Positions 46,393 through 62,779 of a DNA stretch of 64,000 bases are shown here, one piece after another. Under the pieces are notes generated by a model, which saw only the letters and a list, made by a program, of their open reading frames with translations, was not told the DNA's origin and did no database searches. The stretch is from Lamellibrachia columna. Lineage: Eukaryota > Annelida > Polychaeta > Sabellida > Siboglinidae. Positions within the stretch are counted from its first letter, which is position 1. Each line of letters starts with the position of its first letter. The translations under genes and the position numbers were made by a program. The stretch spans positions 26,176,548-26,240,547 of the forward strand of contig OY759263.1 of assembly GCA_963662155.1 (NCBI GenBank). Reading direction: 5' to 3'.

Positions 46393-48325
46393 AGTTCACT
46401 GCATTCACCCGCTGTCGTATTCATCTGTTGTGATTTTCCGTGTTATGCCGCTCACATGATATACAACGAAGCATGGCTTGTTTCCTGTAATAGCGGCAGC
46501 CATGAATATTTCGCTTATCTTGTAATTTTAATGACATTTCAACGCATATTCTTCAAGCTTTCAAACGCGCCTTTATTGTGCATTTTAAAATGGCCGACGC
46601 CGGCGGATCGGGACACCTTTTGAGCTGCGTGGCGACGTCCATGGCAAGGCGATACGAAGCCAGTCGCCGAGCAGACCGGCGTTACGTTTGGGGGGCATGG
46701 CGCGGCCCCAAACCAAAAACGCATATGCAAATCACTGTCAGAAGGAGCTGCACCGACCAGATTTTTGGGTGTGAGACCTTTAGAACAGACCACTGCAGAT
46801 GCAATATTCAGCAGCATCCATGATATTCCTTCGACAAATCATTTGAAATGTGCAAATATGGTGCGCATGGCAATTGACGGTGCAAATGTAATGGTTGGAA
46901 TTCACACTGGGAATCAATACACAGTTAGCTGATGTTTTGTTTATTTGAAACTTAGATTTACATTGTATAAACAATGGAAACAAGTTGCTGTTCTCGTCAA
47001 TAAAGCAGTGGACTCTCGCTATGAGGAACATGTTGGTCAAACTGTTCCATATATCCGATGTTCCTTACATTCATGGGTACATGAGAACAGGGATTTCAGG
47101 GTTTCTCCTTTTAAGCGGATGTTCCCTACACCAGGAATCCTTATACCAATATGCCACAGTATTGCAAATTGGCCCTGTGGCTCAAATTTAGAATATTTTA
47201 ATTTATGTGGTACTCTTTAAAGAACTCTGCACATATCATGGTGTTTTCATGGTACACAGATATAATTATTGTCACTTCTATGGGGCATGTGTCAAGTTGT
47301 TATTACTGTCACGTCTGGGGGAACGTTTCAAGTTGTTATTTAACTGTCACCTCTATGAGGACACGTTTCAAGTGGTTATTACTGTTACCTCTGTGAGGAT
47401 ACGTTTCAAGTGGTTATTACTGTCACATCTTGAGGAACACACAACTGGCAATACTTGTCTTTTTAAAGTCTATAATGCCATGTGTGGGTGCAATGCTTTT
47501 TTTGTATAATTTGAATATAATATTACTTTTTGAAAATGTCTATTGATTTCTGACCAAGACAAGTGGATTGTTTATTACAATTATTTGTAAAATAAATAAA
47601 TTACTTAGTTGTCCTTTGATTCCGTTTCCGATGTTGAATTTGTACATATAATTCTAGTGTTTCTTTTTACCATATGTCACTGCACCAGTTTCAGTATAGT
47701 CGACCGGGTTACGATTTTGGTCATAAGTGATGATAATTTGAAATATATGATAATTATATATAGATGCGTTTAGGTCATGGAAGTGGCTGTTTTGGAACTA
47801 AATACTTCGCACAAATGATATACGCACACTTATGACCGATTTGTCAATATGTTTAGTTACAAAATAGCCAAACAATATTTGGCTAAAGCAATTTGTATTT
47901 GGCTAAGCAAAAATGGGGGTTTTAGCCAGAACGGCTCAACAGTTTACAACATCAGAGCTAGCCCAGTATGCATGCATGCGTGTATGTATAATTGGTTCAT
48001 TCATTTGTATTATATACTGGGTATTGGTTTTGGAGCAAAGATACTAAAACTGTGTTATGTTATTCCGAACAGTGAATTGGTGAAACGATGATAGGTGGTG
48101 GAACAATGGAAGACCCTGTTAAAGGAGAAGTGACCGGCAGTAGTCATTCAAGTATGCGGGGTTTGCGGATGATGGAGATAATAGTGAGGACCACTCACTA
48201 ACAGACGGTGTCAATGAAACGGGAACACTAACAATATGATGGTAAATGTTCGCAAAATGAATGTAGAAATAGGACTTCACGTTGCATTAGACATGCAAAG
48301 TACAATATATGCTTTCTCAATGTAC
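46393..48325. other. Non-coding interval
   Basis: 46578-46800 has a GC-rich open frame starting AAAATGGCCGACGCC, unassigned and without clear splice sites. Otherwise AT-rich with no recognised features. Confidence 0.35.
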
Positions 48326-48331
48326 AAACTA

Positions 48332-48457
48332 AGGCAGACTATTACAAGTTTCTTCCCAAGAACAATTCGACAGTAGAACGACGTCCCCGCAAGAGCTGCA
48401 GAGGCAGGTTCCTTGAACAAATTCAATACTGAACTGATAAGGATTCTTAAAAGATGA
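48332..48457 (+). pseudogene. C-terminal tail of a non-LTR reverse transcriptase
   Basis: Frame reads a SFFPRTIRQ-NDVPARAAEA line (one TAG where a Trp is expected), then GSLNKFNTELIRIL and a TGA. 'SFFPRTI..WN.LP......S...F...L' is the terminal signature of CR1/Jockey-type RTs. A 5'-truncated relic of which only the last about 40 codons remain. Confidence 0.65.
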
Positions 48458-49019
48458 AGAATTAATAAACATCTAAGCATTATTTTTTCTTTCCATCTTT
48501 TCTCCACTGTTTCAGCTATCTTTTCTGCTATCTGATGTCTATCTACCTATTAATTAAACAATTTTGTCTTCTTAGACTATTCATGCGCGACCATTGTCGT
48601 TTTCAAATTCAAAGGATCTGTTCTTATAAGAAGAAGTGCAAATATATAAGAAGTGCAAATATGTGTGTCATCATGTAATGTTTTCCTAACCAGTGGTAAA
48701 GAAGTCATATCAAAGAAGCGTACTCTTCGGTGATTCAGATTTCATCAGTTTATAATTCTAAACCGTGCAATGGACACAATGGATGGGGTGATTGTCACAT
48801 GCTTCATTAAGAGTATACTTAGCTGGAATTTACAGCTTTTAGCTACCAGATTCTGCTTACCGTTGCTCACAGTTGGCCTGTTTCAGGAAATGCGTTGCAG
48901 CCACATCCACATGGACTGGCTACTGGGACAACGTAAATTGAACCATTTGTTGTTTGCATTGAGAGAGGGGTGTGGCAGGAAGTGGGAGGTGGCAGGTTGT
49001 CCTCAGAGATATGTGGGAT

Positions 49020-49142
49020 GAGTGAACTGTGGCAACGGGGGATGAACGAAATTGTCAAAACTTCGAAACGGCAGCAAATTGGAACCCGGTTTCTCTCGAT
49101 GGAGATACCGTCGTTCTAACCATTACGCTGCCACGCCCCACA
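49020..49142 (-). mobile_element. tRNA-derived SINE, copy 2
   Basis: On the minus strand: GGGGCGTGGCAGCGTAATGG (box A side), GAGAGAAACCGGGTTCCAA (box B, mutated), then TTTGCTGCCGTTTCGAAGTT-ACAATTTCGTT-CCCC-GTTGC. It aligns with copy 1 at 22890-23015 across head and body. Confidence 0.72.
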
Positions 49143-49549
49143 GCTAGATCGTTTTTCTAATCAATACTTTGGTCAGCGTTATCCATTTCAGCCGCCGCTG
49201 AAACGTTTCATTATATCCAAATGTTATGAAACGTTTCTGTTGTGGATTATACTTGCATATACATAACTTAGAATATTAGAACTGTGTCTATACAAACACA
49301 CCCATTCAGTTGGTACAGAGACTTCTACGTTATCATCCGTTTTCTACGATATCCATCATTTATTATCGAATTACTAGTCTTCGTTTCAATACATACGATT
49401 ATACAAACATACATACATACATATAGGCGACACACCGATACATATATTTACATACACATGTCTATACATACACGTGCAAGAAAGCTAAAACAGGTCATTG
49501 TTTAGACAGCATCAAAACGTACATACACTTTATACATAACCATACAAAC

Positions 49550-49552
<3 letters not shown>

Positions 49553-49614
<62 letters not shown>
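49553..49614. repeat. (TA)n microsatellite
   Basis: Uninterrupted TA run. Confidence 0.97.
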
Positions 49615-49620
<6 letters not shown>

Positions 49621-49924
49621 TTTTTATATATGTGAATATCAATAACGATTAAAAATCCTAAATTTACTTAAATAAATGTAAGTTACGGAAATTAACACAG
49701 TGACAAAAACATCGGGAGTAAGGGTACTAATTGTGATTATGCGTTACTCACGTAACACTTTGTATTGTATTTCGATAGAATATGTTATTTCATATAAGTG
49801 ATGAAAACACGCAAGGAGTGCGTTTGAACTTGGCCAGTGACTGGCCCAGTGGTGTTATTTAATACGCCGGCTTCGCCAAGCCATAGTGACTTCCAAGCCA
49901 GTTCAATACATGCACTTTCCATGT

Positions 49925-51830
<1,906 letters not shown>

Positions 51831-51844
51831 ATTCTTAGCATTAC

Positions 51845-52558
51845 ATACAATATATCATCATTGACTGGAAATAAGACTATTGCAAATGATATTAAATATG
51901 ATGGCAATCAAAATTATAATTATTATTTAAATAAACACATACATACGATATTTAAATTTCAGAACATTGATGAGGAAACTGTAAAGAAAACTATACAAAG
52001 TGTTCCTATAAAAATAGTTGTGGATTTGATGGTATTTCTTATAAATTAATAAAAATAATTTAACTTGCTATAATTAAATCATTAACTATATTAATAAACC
52101 AAGTGTTAAACACAGGAATTTGTCCTGATGAACTCAACATTGCCAAAGTAATTCCTATATTTAAGAAAGATGATCCTACTTTATTTAAAAATTACAGGCC
52201 CATTTCTCTACTTCGAACGATTGCTAAGGTAGTAATAGAGAAAATAATTAAGTGATACTAAGCTGCTTTTTGTCAATCAGTACGGTTTTAGACCAAAACA
52301 GTCAACTGAATATGCTGCACTAGAACTAGTAAAGAGAATCGTAACGCAAATGGATAAAAATATGACGTTCCAATTAACATATTTCTCGATTTCTCTAAAG
52401 TTTTTGACACCAATGACCACACCATTTTATTAAATAAATTGAGATATGGCATTGACGATGCAGGACTACTTCTGTTAAAAATTTAAGAAATAAAGTCTGA
52501 AATTCTTCCAATAGCAATTGGTGTCCCACAAGCTTCAATCCTCGGGCCACTGTTACTT

Positions 52559-52644
<86 letters not shown>

Positions 52645-53870
52645 TTATATACAATTCTCACATGCCAGTAGCATATTTAAATTTATAATGTATGCAGATG
52701 ACATGTTATTTAAAACTTTAACATCGTTTAGTAACAATACACAATATAACACAATTGAATCTTTAATAAATGCTGAACTTTCCAAAATTGTTTAATGGCT
52801 AAATATAAATAAACTATCACTAAATAAAACTAAATCTAAATATATGATTTTCATGTTCCCAGTAAAAGTATACAATAGATTCCCTTACACTTAAAATAGA
52901 TAATACAAATATTGAAAAAGTGGATGAATTTAATTTCTTAGGGTTAACCCTGGATTCAAATTTAAATTAAAAAATAAAACAGAAACAAATATCTAATAAA
53001 TGTGCAAATTTGATTGGCATATTAAATAGGCTAAAATATGTCTTAGCTCTGGAATGTCTTTATATAACTCATTAGTGTTATCACATATAAAGTACTGTAT
53101 TATGGCATGGGGATACAAATGAAATAGACTAATGAAAATTCAGAAAAAAATTTCGCATAATAACTTTAACTGGATATAAATCACATACTGAGCCACGTTT
53201 TAAGCAACTTAATTTGTTAAAGATAGAAGATCAATTACAGTTACAAGAATTAAAATGTTACTTTAAATGCATTCATAGAAATTTACCTATTTATTTATTA
53301 AATTACTCCAAATATTAATATTCACCTTAATGACACTTGGAAATCTAAAAATATACATACTGCCAGAACTAAACATGAATTTACAAAACAAATTCTTAAA
53401 TATAATATGTCATATATAATTAACGAAACTCCTGATATAGTGAAAGAAAAGATATACACTCATAGCCTGTGAGGCTTTACAATTTATGCAAAAATAATTC
53501 TCCTCAAAATATATAGACACATGTACATTTCCAAATTGTCACCAAAATCAGCAATGCTAATTGTTCATAAATGGATGGAAACTCTAATATTCAAGTACAT
53601 ACACACATTTGAATATATCAGCAGGTGTAAAAACACTTACTGCCAGATAACATCCACATGCTTATATAATTGAGATATACATGTAATTAAAATGGGCAAA
53701 ACGAAAATTTTATTGTCATAAATGGGGTGGCTCCTATGATAGCGACAGTATGTCTTTATGGGAGCAACTGACCCCTATTTGTTTTAAAATTAAAAGGTTT
53801 TTGTTTTAATTAATTATGGTTTTCTATACTGGTTTCAAATAAAGATGTATGCACACTAGTATTATTATTA
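51845..53870 (+). mobile_element. Degenerate L2/Jockey-like non-LTR element (plus copy)
   Basis: Plus-strand RT relics in order: IDEETVKKTIQS (51970), CPDELNIAKVIPIFKKDD and KNYRPISLL (52125-52215), NQYGFRPKQSTEYAALELV (52275-52335), IFLDFSKVFDT, IPIAIGVPQASILGPLL (52500-52555), then a (TA)n array, then IMYADDMLFK (52686-52712) and WLNINKLSLNKTKSKYMIF. The 3' end has the GGTGGCTCC hairpin (53724-53776) and AATAAAG (53838). Many stops and frameshifts. It differs from the minus copy by more than a recent duplication would. Confidence 0.82.
52562..52640. repeat. (TA)n microsatellite inside an RT domain
   Basis: Located exactly between the GVPQASILGPLL and YADD motifs, where intact relatives encode the LIYIND loop. 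Confidence 0.95.
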
Positions 53871-53874
53871 TATA

Positions 53875-54895
53875 TGTATATCTATTTTATTTGTGTTAAT
53901 GCATATCCTTAATATCTCTATTGTTCATTATTTGTTATTTTTGGAGGTCAAAAGTAAACTTCTTGTTCTCGTTTTTGTATTTTCCTGCATATATGTTTGG
54001 ATGCTGTCGTCGACAGCTTAAATGCTCAAACATAGTTTGACATTAAGGCATGGGGTTATCTCCATAGTCAATACCACACGTCTCGATTTTCGTCTTTCGT
54101 GTACTCAGTAAAGGCCCCCACAAAAAAATCTGTACCAGGCTCCCACATTGTTAACCCGGCACTAAATATATACACATACATATATATGATAAACACATGA
54201 TATACATACTTATATTAACATACATATCCCTGCACATACAAGTGCCAAGAGTGCATGAATGCCGAACTAATTCATTGCTTAGACACGTATGGTAATTGTC
54301 AAGATAGAAGGAATGCGGTGTTCTAAGCTTAAATGTTAAACTGTGATTGTGATGTTATTCAGTTTGCTTGGCATATTTAGCGTTACTAAATCGCTTAGAC
54401 AATTTCCATATACAGATTTGGTAATTTTATTATATTTGTACAGAGGCTTATTATAGGAAAGCGAGACATATAGCAGAAGAAGAATTCGAAGTTACAACAG
54501 CGAGTGAGTTTGCCCCTCCAAATTACTGTTTCACATTCCAGCCATTGGGACAATAAACATTCACATTATTATATACAAAATAATAGTAATCCCCAGATAC
54601 GGAATCACATCAGATGAATTTAGATATACAAAGAGGTCCTACAACGTTGTTTCTGTCTGGGCGGGTATGACGTAGAGTAACTTCGTCTGCGACAACGACT
54701 TGTCGCTGTCAGTTTTCGACGTTTTTTTCTGGTTTTGGCGTTGAAGAAACACGGTCCAAGTCCGTCGAAACTGTGGTACAGCAAGTGTAACACAGATAAA
54801 CATTTTTATTTGGTGAGCGGCCATGTTTGTTAGCTTGTCGGACCTAGTTGCCTGGCAAACAATCACTTTACATTTACCTCTTCAGGTAAGACATA
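53875..54895. other. Non-coding interval
   Basis: No exon or repeat family recognised. Confidence 0.45.
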
Positions 54896-54927
54896 TATGC
54901 ATACACACTATGTACACACTTTGTATA

Positions 54928-54982
<55 letters not shown>

Positions 54983-55177
54983 ACACATATACGCTAGAAA
55001 GAATATAGAGGAGTCCAACTGATTCCAGTACTGAGAGTCCTTAGTTATGAAAAACACCTAACAAGAATATATATGCATATATACATATACATATATATAT
55101 ATATATATTATTGGTACCTTTTAACAGTTACGGAGTATATATATATATATATATACTCCGTAACTGTTAAAACGTAC

Positions 55178-55214
<37 letters not shown>

Positions 55215-55300
55215 CTTCTTGTTAGGCGTTTTTCATAACTAAGGACTCTCAGTACTGGAATCAGTTGGACTCCTCTATATTCTTTCTAGCGTATATGTGT

Positions 55301-55555
<255 letters not shown>

Positions 55556-55559
55556 ACAA

Positions 55560-56140
55560 CCAATGAACGAACGTATGTGGACATAGCTCTTTAATAAGAT
55601 CCCAATGTGACGCCTCCAACTAACTGGTCATTGTTATCGGCACAAAGAAGAACCTGTGTCAACATTCATTTTGTGGTCACCCACTCATGGCAAGAAAAAC
55701 AGAAGGAAACAAAGAAAAACAGACACCACTTAACTATTTATCTATCTTAACTATTTATATTTCAATATGAATGATTAATATTTCAATATGAATGACACCT
55801 TGATGTTGATGTGGCTGACCTTCCGTCCCTAATAAACAACCGACGAAGCAAGGACGCCTAAAGAGGTATTCATTGTATTTAGCAAAAGGGGGAGCTTTTT
55901 GTACTGAGGTTTTTTTGCCCAACAAAAGTCCGTGGAGTCGACCGTCCCCTGGCTTCGGACCTGAAACTAGTGAGGCTGATCGGATAAAAAGTGTTATTGG
56001 TACGAGGCTACATTGAAACAGCACAGGTGAAACTATCATAGAGCTGAGAGTCTAATTGGCAATGCGAACGAAAGTGCACAGGCGCATGCATAAATGCATG
56101 TCATTTTACGCCGTCCACGATATAAACAAGTCATACTCAC
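55560..56140. other. Interval downstream of the GPCR's last recognised exon
   Basis: The C-terminal tail exon of the receptor would be expected here or further left, but none could be recognised with confidence. Confidence 0.35.
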
Positions 56141-56251
56141 TCTACTGCTGATGACGCAATACAGCAAGAACCGGCTCGTGAGATTGATCGTCTGCATCAG
56201 ATTCGAGCAGACGAGTACCACGGAGAACGCAGCCTGTGTATCCGGATTCAC
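56141..56251 (-). CDS. Peptide GPCR, exon 3 (TM7)
   Basis: Thirty-seven codons between an acceptor (TTTCCCACAG|GTGAAT, 56252) and a donor (AGTAGA|GTGAGT, 56141/56140), phase 0 at both ends. It encodes NPDTQAAFSVVLVCSNLMQT and LTSRFLLYCVISSR. This is transmembrane helix 7, with FLLYC in place of NPxxY, a form seen in invertebrate FMRFamide/sex-peptide-like receptors. The cytoplasmic tail must be on a further exon. Confidence 0.8.
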
Positions 56252-56737
56252 CTGTGGGAAACATGAATACTTGTCATAATTCTGATTTGAAATCCTTATG
56301 ATTTGCGGCTAGTTTGTTTCTTCGAACGCTACAACTTCATTGGCGTTGTTGCACAATTTACTTCAACAACTGTGTTCGACATTTTATTACCCGCAACGAA
56401 GCTTTTTCGCTATGGAATCCATCGAGTTTATGATGTTAATTATCTGTCATGTGTCAGAAATAAACGCTTACATTTTAACAGGGTTATTTACTTTGTTGCA
56501 ACTGATTTTTAAACTTACGAAGTCTAGATGCAGGTCCGTCCTCGCAGGGGGAGGTTGAATGAATTGTTTTTAACTGTAACATTTTCTTAAATCACCCCAG
56601 AAATCCCCGGCTGATTGTCTACGCCCGAACTCCCCTTTTCAAGGGGACGGGCCTGCTATGTTCTTTCATTGACTTTCGGGTAATATGTGTTTGGCTAATT
56701 TAAATTTCGGTGTAACTTTATACATCAGCGGTCTCAC

Positions 56738-57418
56738 CTGTTGGTAATAGAGGTTGAGTATCTCGGACGGCGACACGAGAATCACGAACATGGCGAGATT
56801 TGCGAGGATAATCGACGTGATTTGTCTGCCGGCGTTGACGTTCCTTGTGGTGACCACGCAGCGCCAGCGCCTGCGCGTGCGCACTGACTGGCGCAGCGCG
56901 CGCACGAGCTGCACGTAGCAGAAGCCGAGAATGGCGACGGGGACGAAGTAGGCTATTATCGCCCAGACGGCGGACAAGCCTCGATGCAGCGCGCGGTTGT
57001 GCACGAGGTAGCCTTCGTCCAGGATGTAGTACACTACACCCGGGCACTCGAACCTCACCACAGAGTATGTGGTAAGCTTGGGAAGCATTATGAGCGACCA
57101 GGCGAGTAGAGTCACGACAGCTGAGACGCGCACCCACTTGGCGCTCAGCAGGCGACTTGACCGCAGCGGCCGGCAGATGGCGGTGTGGCGGCCAATGGCC
57201 GTGATGACATTGAGCCACGTGCTCGTGTTGACAAACACGTTCCGCACGTAAGAGCTGTACATGCGCGTATAGAGGCAGGCGCCTCTCGTCGTGAACACAG
57301 CGCTCGAGTAGCCGAGAAAGGCACTGGGCAGACTGACGAGACCGTAGCACATGTCAGACAGGGCGAGGGCCGCCAGTCCGACCAGGATCGACCTCTCGAT
57401 AGTGTTCCGCGGGGCCAC
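56738..57418 (-). CDS. Peptide GPCR, exon 2 (TM2-TM6)
   Basis: 227 codons between an acceptor (TCTCTCGACAG|GTGGCC, 57419) and a donor (CAACAG|GTGAGA, 56738/56737), phase 0. TM2 contains LALSD (Asp 2.50). The extracellular Cys of TM3 is in RGACLYTRMY. TM3 ends with AIGRHTAICRPL, so the usual D/E-R-Y is G-R-H. TM4 carries LAWSLIMLP, loop 2 has a Cys (RFECPG), TM5 is AIIAYFVPVAILGFCYVQL, the loop 3 is Arg-rich, and TM6 reads SIILANLAMFVILVSPSEIL. The pattern is class A, nearest to invertebrate FMRFamide/sex-peptide/TRH-type receptors; the ligand cannot be told. Exon GC content is far above the flanks. Confidence 0.9.
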
Positions 57419-57466
57419 CTGTCGAGAGAACGATAATACAAGTCAGTCAAGTGCTGAACTTATGAA

Positions 57467-58727
57467 GAGCTGCGCAAGGTTATGAGGCGCCGCAGAGGAC
57501 AAAAGGGTGGTAAAACGGCAAAACCCGTCGACTTCTGCGAGAACCGTCGAGTCTGCAAGAACCGTCGAGTTCTGCGAGATCGATCGAGTCTGGCTACCAC
57601 TGAAAATAGCGTTGTAGGATGTGCAGCGAAGTAATGCCGCAAAAAGCATAAGATAATGTAATATACATCCTGATAAAAGTGCCTATAAAGGTTACCATAC
57701 ACGAGTAATTTATATTTCATATATTTTCATGGATCACCCACAAAGTCATTTTCACAGAGAACAATAAATTAATGCAAACAAATCCTGCAAACGTTACCAA
57801 AGGGAATATGCTTAAAACAAATTTGACAGTTAAGACGACGATGCCACGAGACGGCCTGCACAATACATAACGAATCCAGTGCAAATTCGCATGTGAGTTG
57901 TTGTGGCTTAGCAGTAGAGCGTTCGCTTTACGATTGTAGGGTCCCCTGCTCAATCTCCGGTATGTCCAATTTACATTGTTTTCTAGTTTAATGTTCTTAT
58001 TATTAGTTTATCAATTATATTATTTTAATCAATAATTAGTAATAATTCTAAAAATCATAAGACACAAATGACATGTTATACCAACTTTGAACGATAACGA
58101 GTATGTCAATTAGCATTAACTCATATGGTCCAAAATCATTTAAAGTGTACCAAGCATGTTAGGAAATGAATAAAAAAATTAATAATGAGTACTATTTTAC
58201 TGTGTTTGGATTTGTAACATTTTCTAGTAGGCATATTGACAATAGTGTCTCCCCGCTTATTATCGCCTATTTAAATCGGCAGGGATCTAACGATGACCTT
58301 ATTTTTCGTTATTTCACCACGTGTTTATTGTGTGTTAATTCAGGCACAAGTCTTTTTTTAATTGTCGGTACAAGGAGCAGTATTTGTTATCATCATTGTG
58401 TGATATATATATATATATATATGTCTATGAAATTTGCATAATTGCCTAACCAATGTTATTGTTTCCGGGTTTCCAAATCACTGCTTAGCCACTTTTATCT
58501 GGGTAGTATATTATATTATGATTTTCGCAGCGTTACTTCGCTACACATCCTACAACGCTATTTTCAGTAGTAATCAGACTCAATCGATATCGCAGAACTC
58601 GCCGGTCCTCGCAGCCAGAACTCGACGGTTCTTGCAAAACTCGACGGTTCTCGCAGAACTCGACAGGTTTTGCCGTGTCATCACCATTTTGCCTGCTACG
58701 GCGCCTCATACAAGTTACGGGAACTCT
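57467..58727. mobile_element. Foldback element in GPCR intron 1
   Basis: The left arm (57467-57700) and the reverse complement of the right arm (58490-58727) share TATGAGGCGCCG, the repeated GAACYSGTCGAGTTCTGC motifs, ACTGAAAATAGCGTTGTAGG, GCAGCGAAGTAA and TAATATAC...GATAAAAGTG. The loop is AT-rich and contains a tRNA-like piece. No transposase. Confidence 0.85.
57892..57960 (+). other. tRNA-like (SINE-head) relic
   Basis: TGGCTTAGCAGTAGAGCGTT, then CGCTTTACGATTGTAGGGTC, then a degenerate box B (CCCTGCTCAATCTCCGG). It has the length and layout of a tRNA-type SINE head, but box B is damaged and no acceptor pairing exists. Confidence 0.4.
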
Positions 58728-58729
58728 TT

Positions 58730-59410
58730 CGTTGACTTATCTGTATCAGACAAGGCAAAAAAAAAATGGTTTCGTAATGGTGGCAATCATAACGCTTTAT
58801 ATATGTCGTGACTCCTTAAAATAATACAATTGTTGCAACCTTACTATCAAGTCCTTGAAGACACCCGCACTTCTAACGAAAGGCGAGGATCCATGTCACC
58901 GAAAATTAACTATTTTGGGATATTTGTAACATTATTAAAATGCAATAAACACACATACCTATCCATAATGTGAACACATTAAAGACATAATAACGTAGTT
59001 TAATGGTGTACAATTTAAAAGTTTTCCTCGGGGGCCGCGCCGCTCCAGTTACTCCTCGCTTCGTGACGCATGTGCAGACGGTATGTCACGGAATACACAT
59101 GACATGTGAAACGGTTAGTGCGTGCCAGTTTTAAATCTTAAGGTACTAGTTCCGAACCGATATCGCGTCGGAAGTGCCAAATAGGCAAGTTAATTTTTGA
59201 ACGCCTGGAACTATACCTCTACTATGCATACATGCATGCACGCACGCGTGCGCGCACGCACGCACCCATACTGTGTTTCCGATTTATGGCACCAGGTGCG
59301 ACGCATCGCATCAGATGGATGGCAAGAGCACAATACGCTGTCAAAGTGTTCATGTTTCGTTCACAGTTCAAACTAACCGCGAGGAAGGAGACGGCCCTGC
59401 AACGTATATC
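58730..59410. other. Intronic sequence
   Basis: No recognised element. 59225-59265 is a short GCAC/GCGT-rich run. Confidence 0.4.
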
Positions 59411-59413
59411 TAT

Positions 59414-60979
<1,566 letters not shown>

Positions 60980-60994
60980 ATATCTATCTATATA

Positions 60995-61041
60995 TATCGT
61001 CACGGTATACGTCGCACCTGGTATATATATCTATATAATTT

Positions 61042-61128
<87 letters not shown>

Positions 61129-61255
61129 CACGGTATACGTCGCACCTGGTACAACGTATATCTATCTATATATAATGTCACGGTATACGTCGCACCTGGT
61201 ACAACGTATATCTATCTATATATAATGTCACGGTATACGTCGCACCTGGTACAAC
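60995..61255. repeat. 50-bp minisatellite around a (TA)n run
   Basis: The block GTCACGGTATACGTCGCACC / TGGTACAACGTATATCTATC occurs four times. The first and second copies are separated by an 80-bp (TA)n array (61041-61124). Confidence 0.92.
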
Positions 61256-61625
61256 GCCCCGCTTCCCACGCCACCAGCAGTAAATGACCTAGCTTTCATT
61301 CTTTTGTGTCAAATAAAGAAGTTTAAATTTTTCTGGCAACTTCTGATTCATATGTGTGGTATCGTACACAAGTATATAGGGTATTATGGGCGCCTATGGT
61401 CGTGAACTTCAACATTCGGTAGCGACCCCTAAACATCGATCAATTCCGTCTGATTTTTAATTGGAACAATAATACATAGGCAAGACAGTTTCCGAAGGAT
61501 CTGACTTACAAACTTCCCAATTCTTAGGTAGCGCGGCCCCTGTTTCAATTCCAGCGCCTAGCGAATAAGGTAACCAACCGAACTATCTGCAAGATAACGA
61601 GCCGATTGAAACATAGGTTACATAC

Positions 61626-61889
61626 CGTCTTCATGCGATGGTGCAGAAACGTCATAATCAAAGCGTTGCCCAATACGCCAAACACGCAGAGTATCGGAGT
61701 GAGGACTTGAATCATGAAGAAATTTATGTCACTGTAGAATTTTCGATGTTCGTCTGTGTCATTACCGACCAGGTCGAACACGTCGGTGCTGACATTTGCA
61801 TACCATTTTAGTGGAACATCGGCGCTCAAGTTGCCTGCGTCACCATTGGAGAGGATACTTAGCATATCGCAAAGGAACGCGGCGTCCAT
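61626..61889 (-). CDS. Peptide GPCR, exon 1 (N-terminus and TM1)
   Basis: 88 codons from ATG at 61889 to a consensus donor (AAGACG|GTATGT, 61626/61625), phase 0, joining exon 2 in frame. The extracellular N-terminus has three N-glycosylation sequons (NLS, NVS, NDT). TM1 reads MIQVLTPILCVFGVLGNALI with the GN motif, then the first cytoplasmic loop HHRMKT. A further 5' UTR exon may exist upstream. Confidence 0.85.
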
Positions 61890-62105
61890 CTTTAGCAACG
61901 GTGTCGCGCGTACAAGATAAACTATTTATTTTCAGACAGCTGCTGCGCTGAAAAAAGAGAAGGCAAGTATTCAAATTCATGTTATTTTTATGCGTATACA
62001 AAGCTTTGAAAATAGGGTATATTGTCTACAACTGAAAACGTGTTACACATAAAGTATTTTTAACAAGATTGAACAAGATTGCCACAGAAGACAAAACACC
62101 CATAT
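61890..62105. other. Presumed 5' region of the GPCR gene
   Basis: Non-coding; no TATA or other core-promoter motif stands out. Confidence 0.3.
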
Positions 62106-62270
62106 GGCAAGTGGACAAGGAAGCCATTAGCCTACGGAAAGTAATTTTTTTTTGTAATCCGCCCTAAGGAGATTGTTGTCAATTTTGTTTTTAAATTAAC
62201 GGTGCTATATTGTTATCTGTATATGTACACAATGCAATTAAAATAATGATGTATGTATTTTCTGTGAACA
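62090..62270 (-). mobile_element. CR1 3'-end relic A
   Basis: AAGTGGACAAGGAAGCCATT and the following CCGCCCTNNNGAGAT, GTCAA-NTTGTTTTTAAA and CTGTGARNACG match bases 1-175 of the CR1 element, in the same orientation. Severely 5' truncated, with only 3' UTR and the last ORF2 codons. Confidence 0.8.
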
Positions 62271-62779
62271 CGTATTACACATAACGTTTATGAACTGTAA
62301 CAAAATATGTATATGAACGTCAATAAGACTAGAATTATAATAGATCCATCAAGCCAACACTTCTCCCAATTCGCAAACCTTCAACATAATCAAAAAGAAG
62401 GTGTCCCAGAACCAAGAGAGCCGTGGGTTTGACGCAAGGACTTACCTTAGATGTGTAGCTCACTGTGCGACCACTGGTCAGAAAGAAGTGACCGACGCCA
62501 CTGATGAGCTGTGGTGTTGTTGTCACCGTTTCGTTCGGGAATGTGTAATCGAAGCTCTCGGGTTGTCATGGTCAGATGACGAGAGCGCGTTTGGCAGGAA
62601 GTGTATCTCGACTTCCTTCTGCATGACCGGATATTACTTGTTATCGACCTCCTGTTTTCGTGAAAAGGAGACCTTGCAACCGACCTTTAAATCACTAGTT
62701 AGCGAAGCCGCTCGGATCTGCCATGATGCTCTGTCAGTGGCGTGTTTGGAGGGGACATTAGGATCCTAAATACGCGACT

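Noticed and set aside
46539..46823. Open frames beginning AAAATGGCCGACGCC
   Set aside because: No recognised domain, no clear donor; could be a short exon but evidence is too thin for a CDS call.
56718..57450. Alternative-frame ORFs over GPCR exon 2
   Set aside because: High-GC shadows; the transmembrane pattern and splice phases support only the annotated frame.
62401..62769. 122-codon Cys-rich plus-strand ORF
   Set aside because: No signal peptide, domain or splice context; located among transposon relics. It may be chance.
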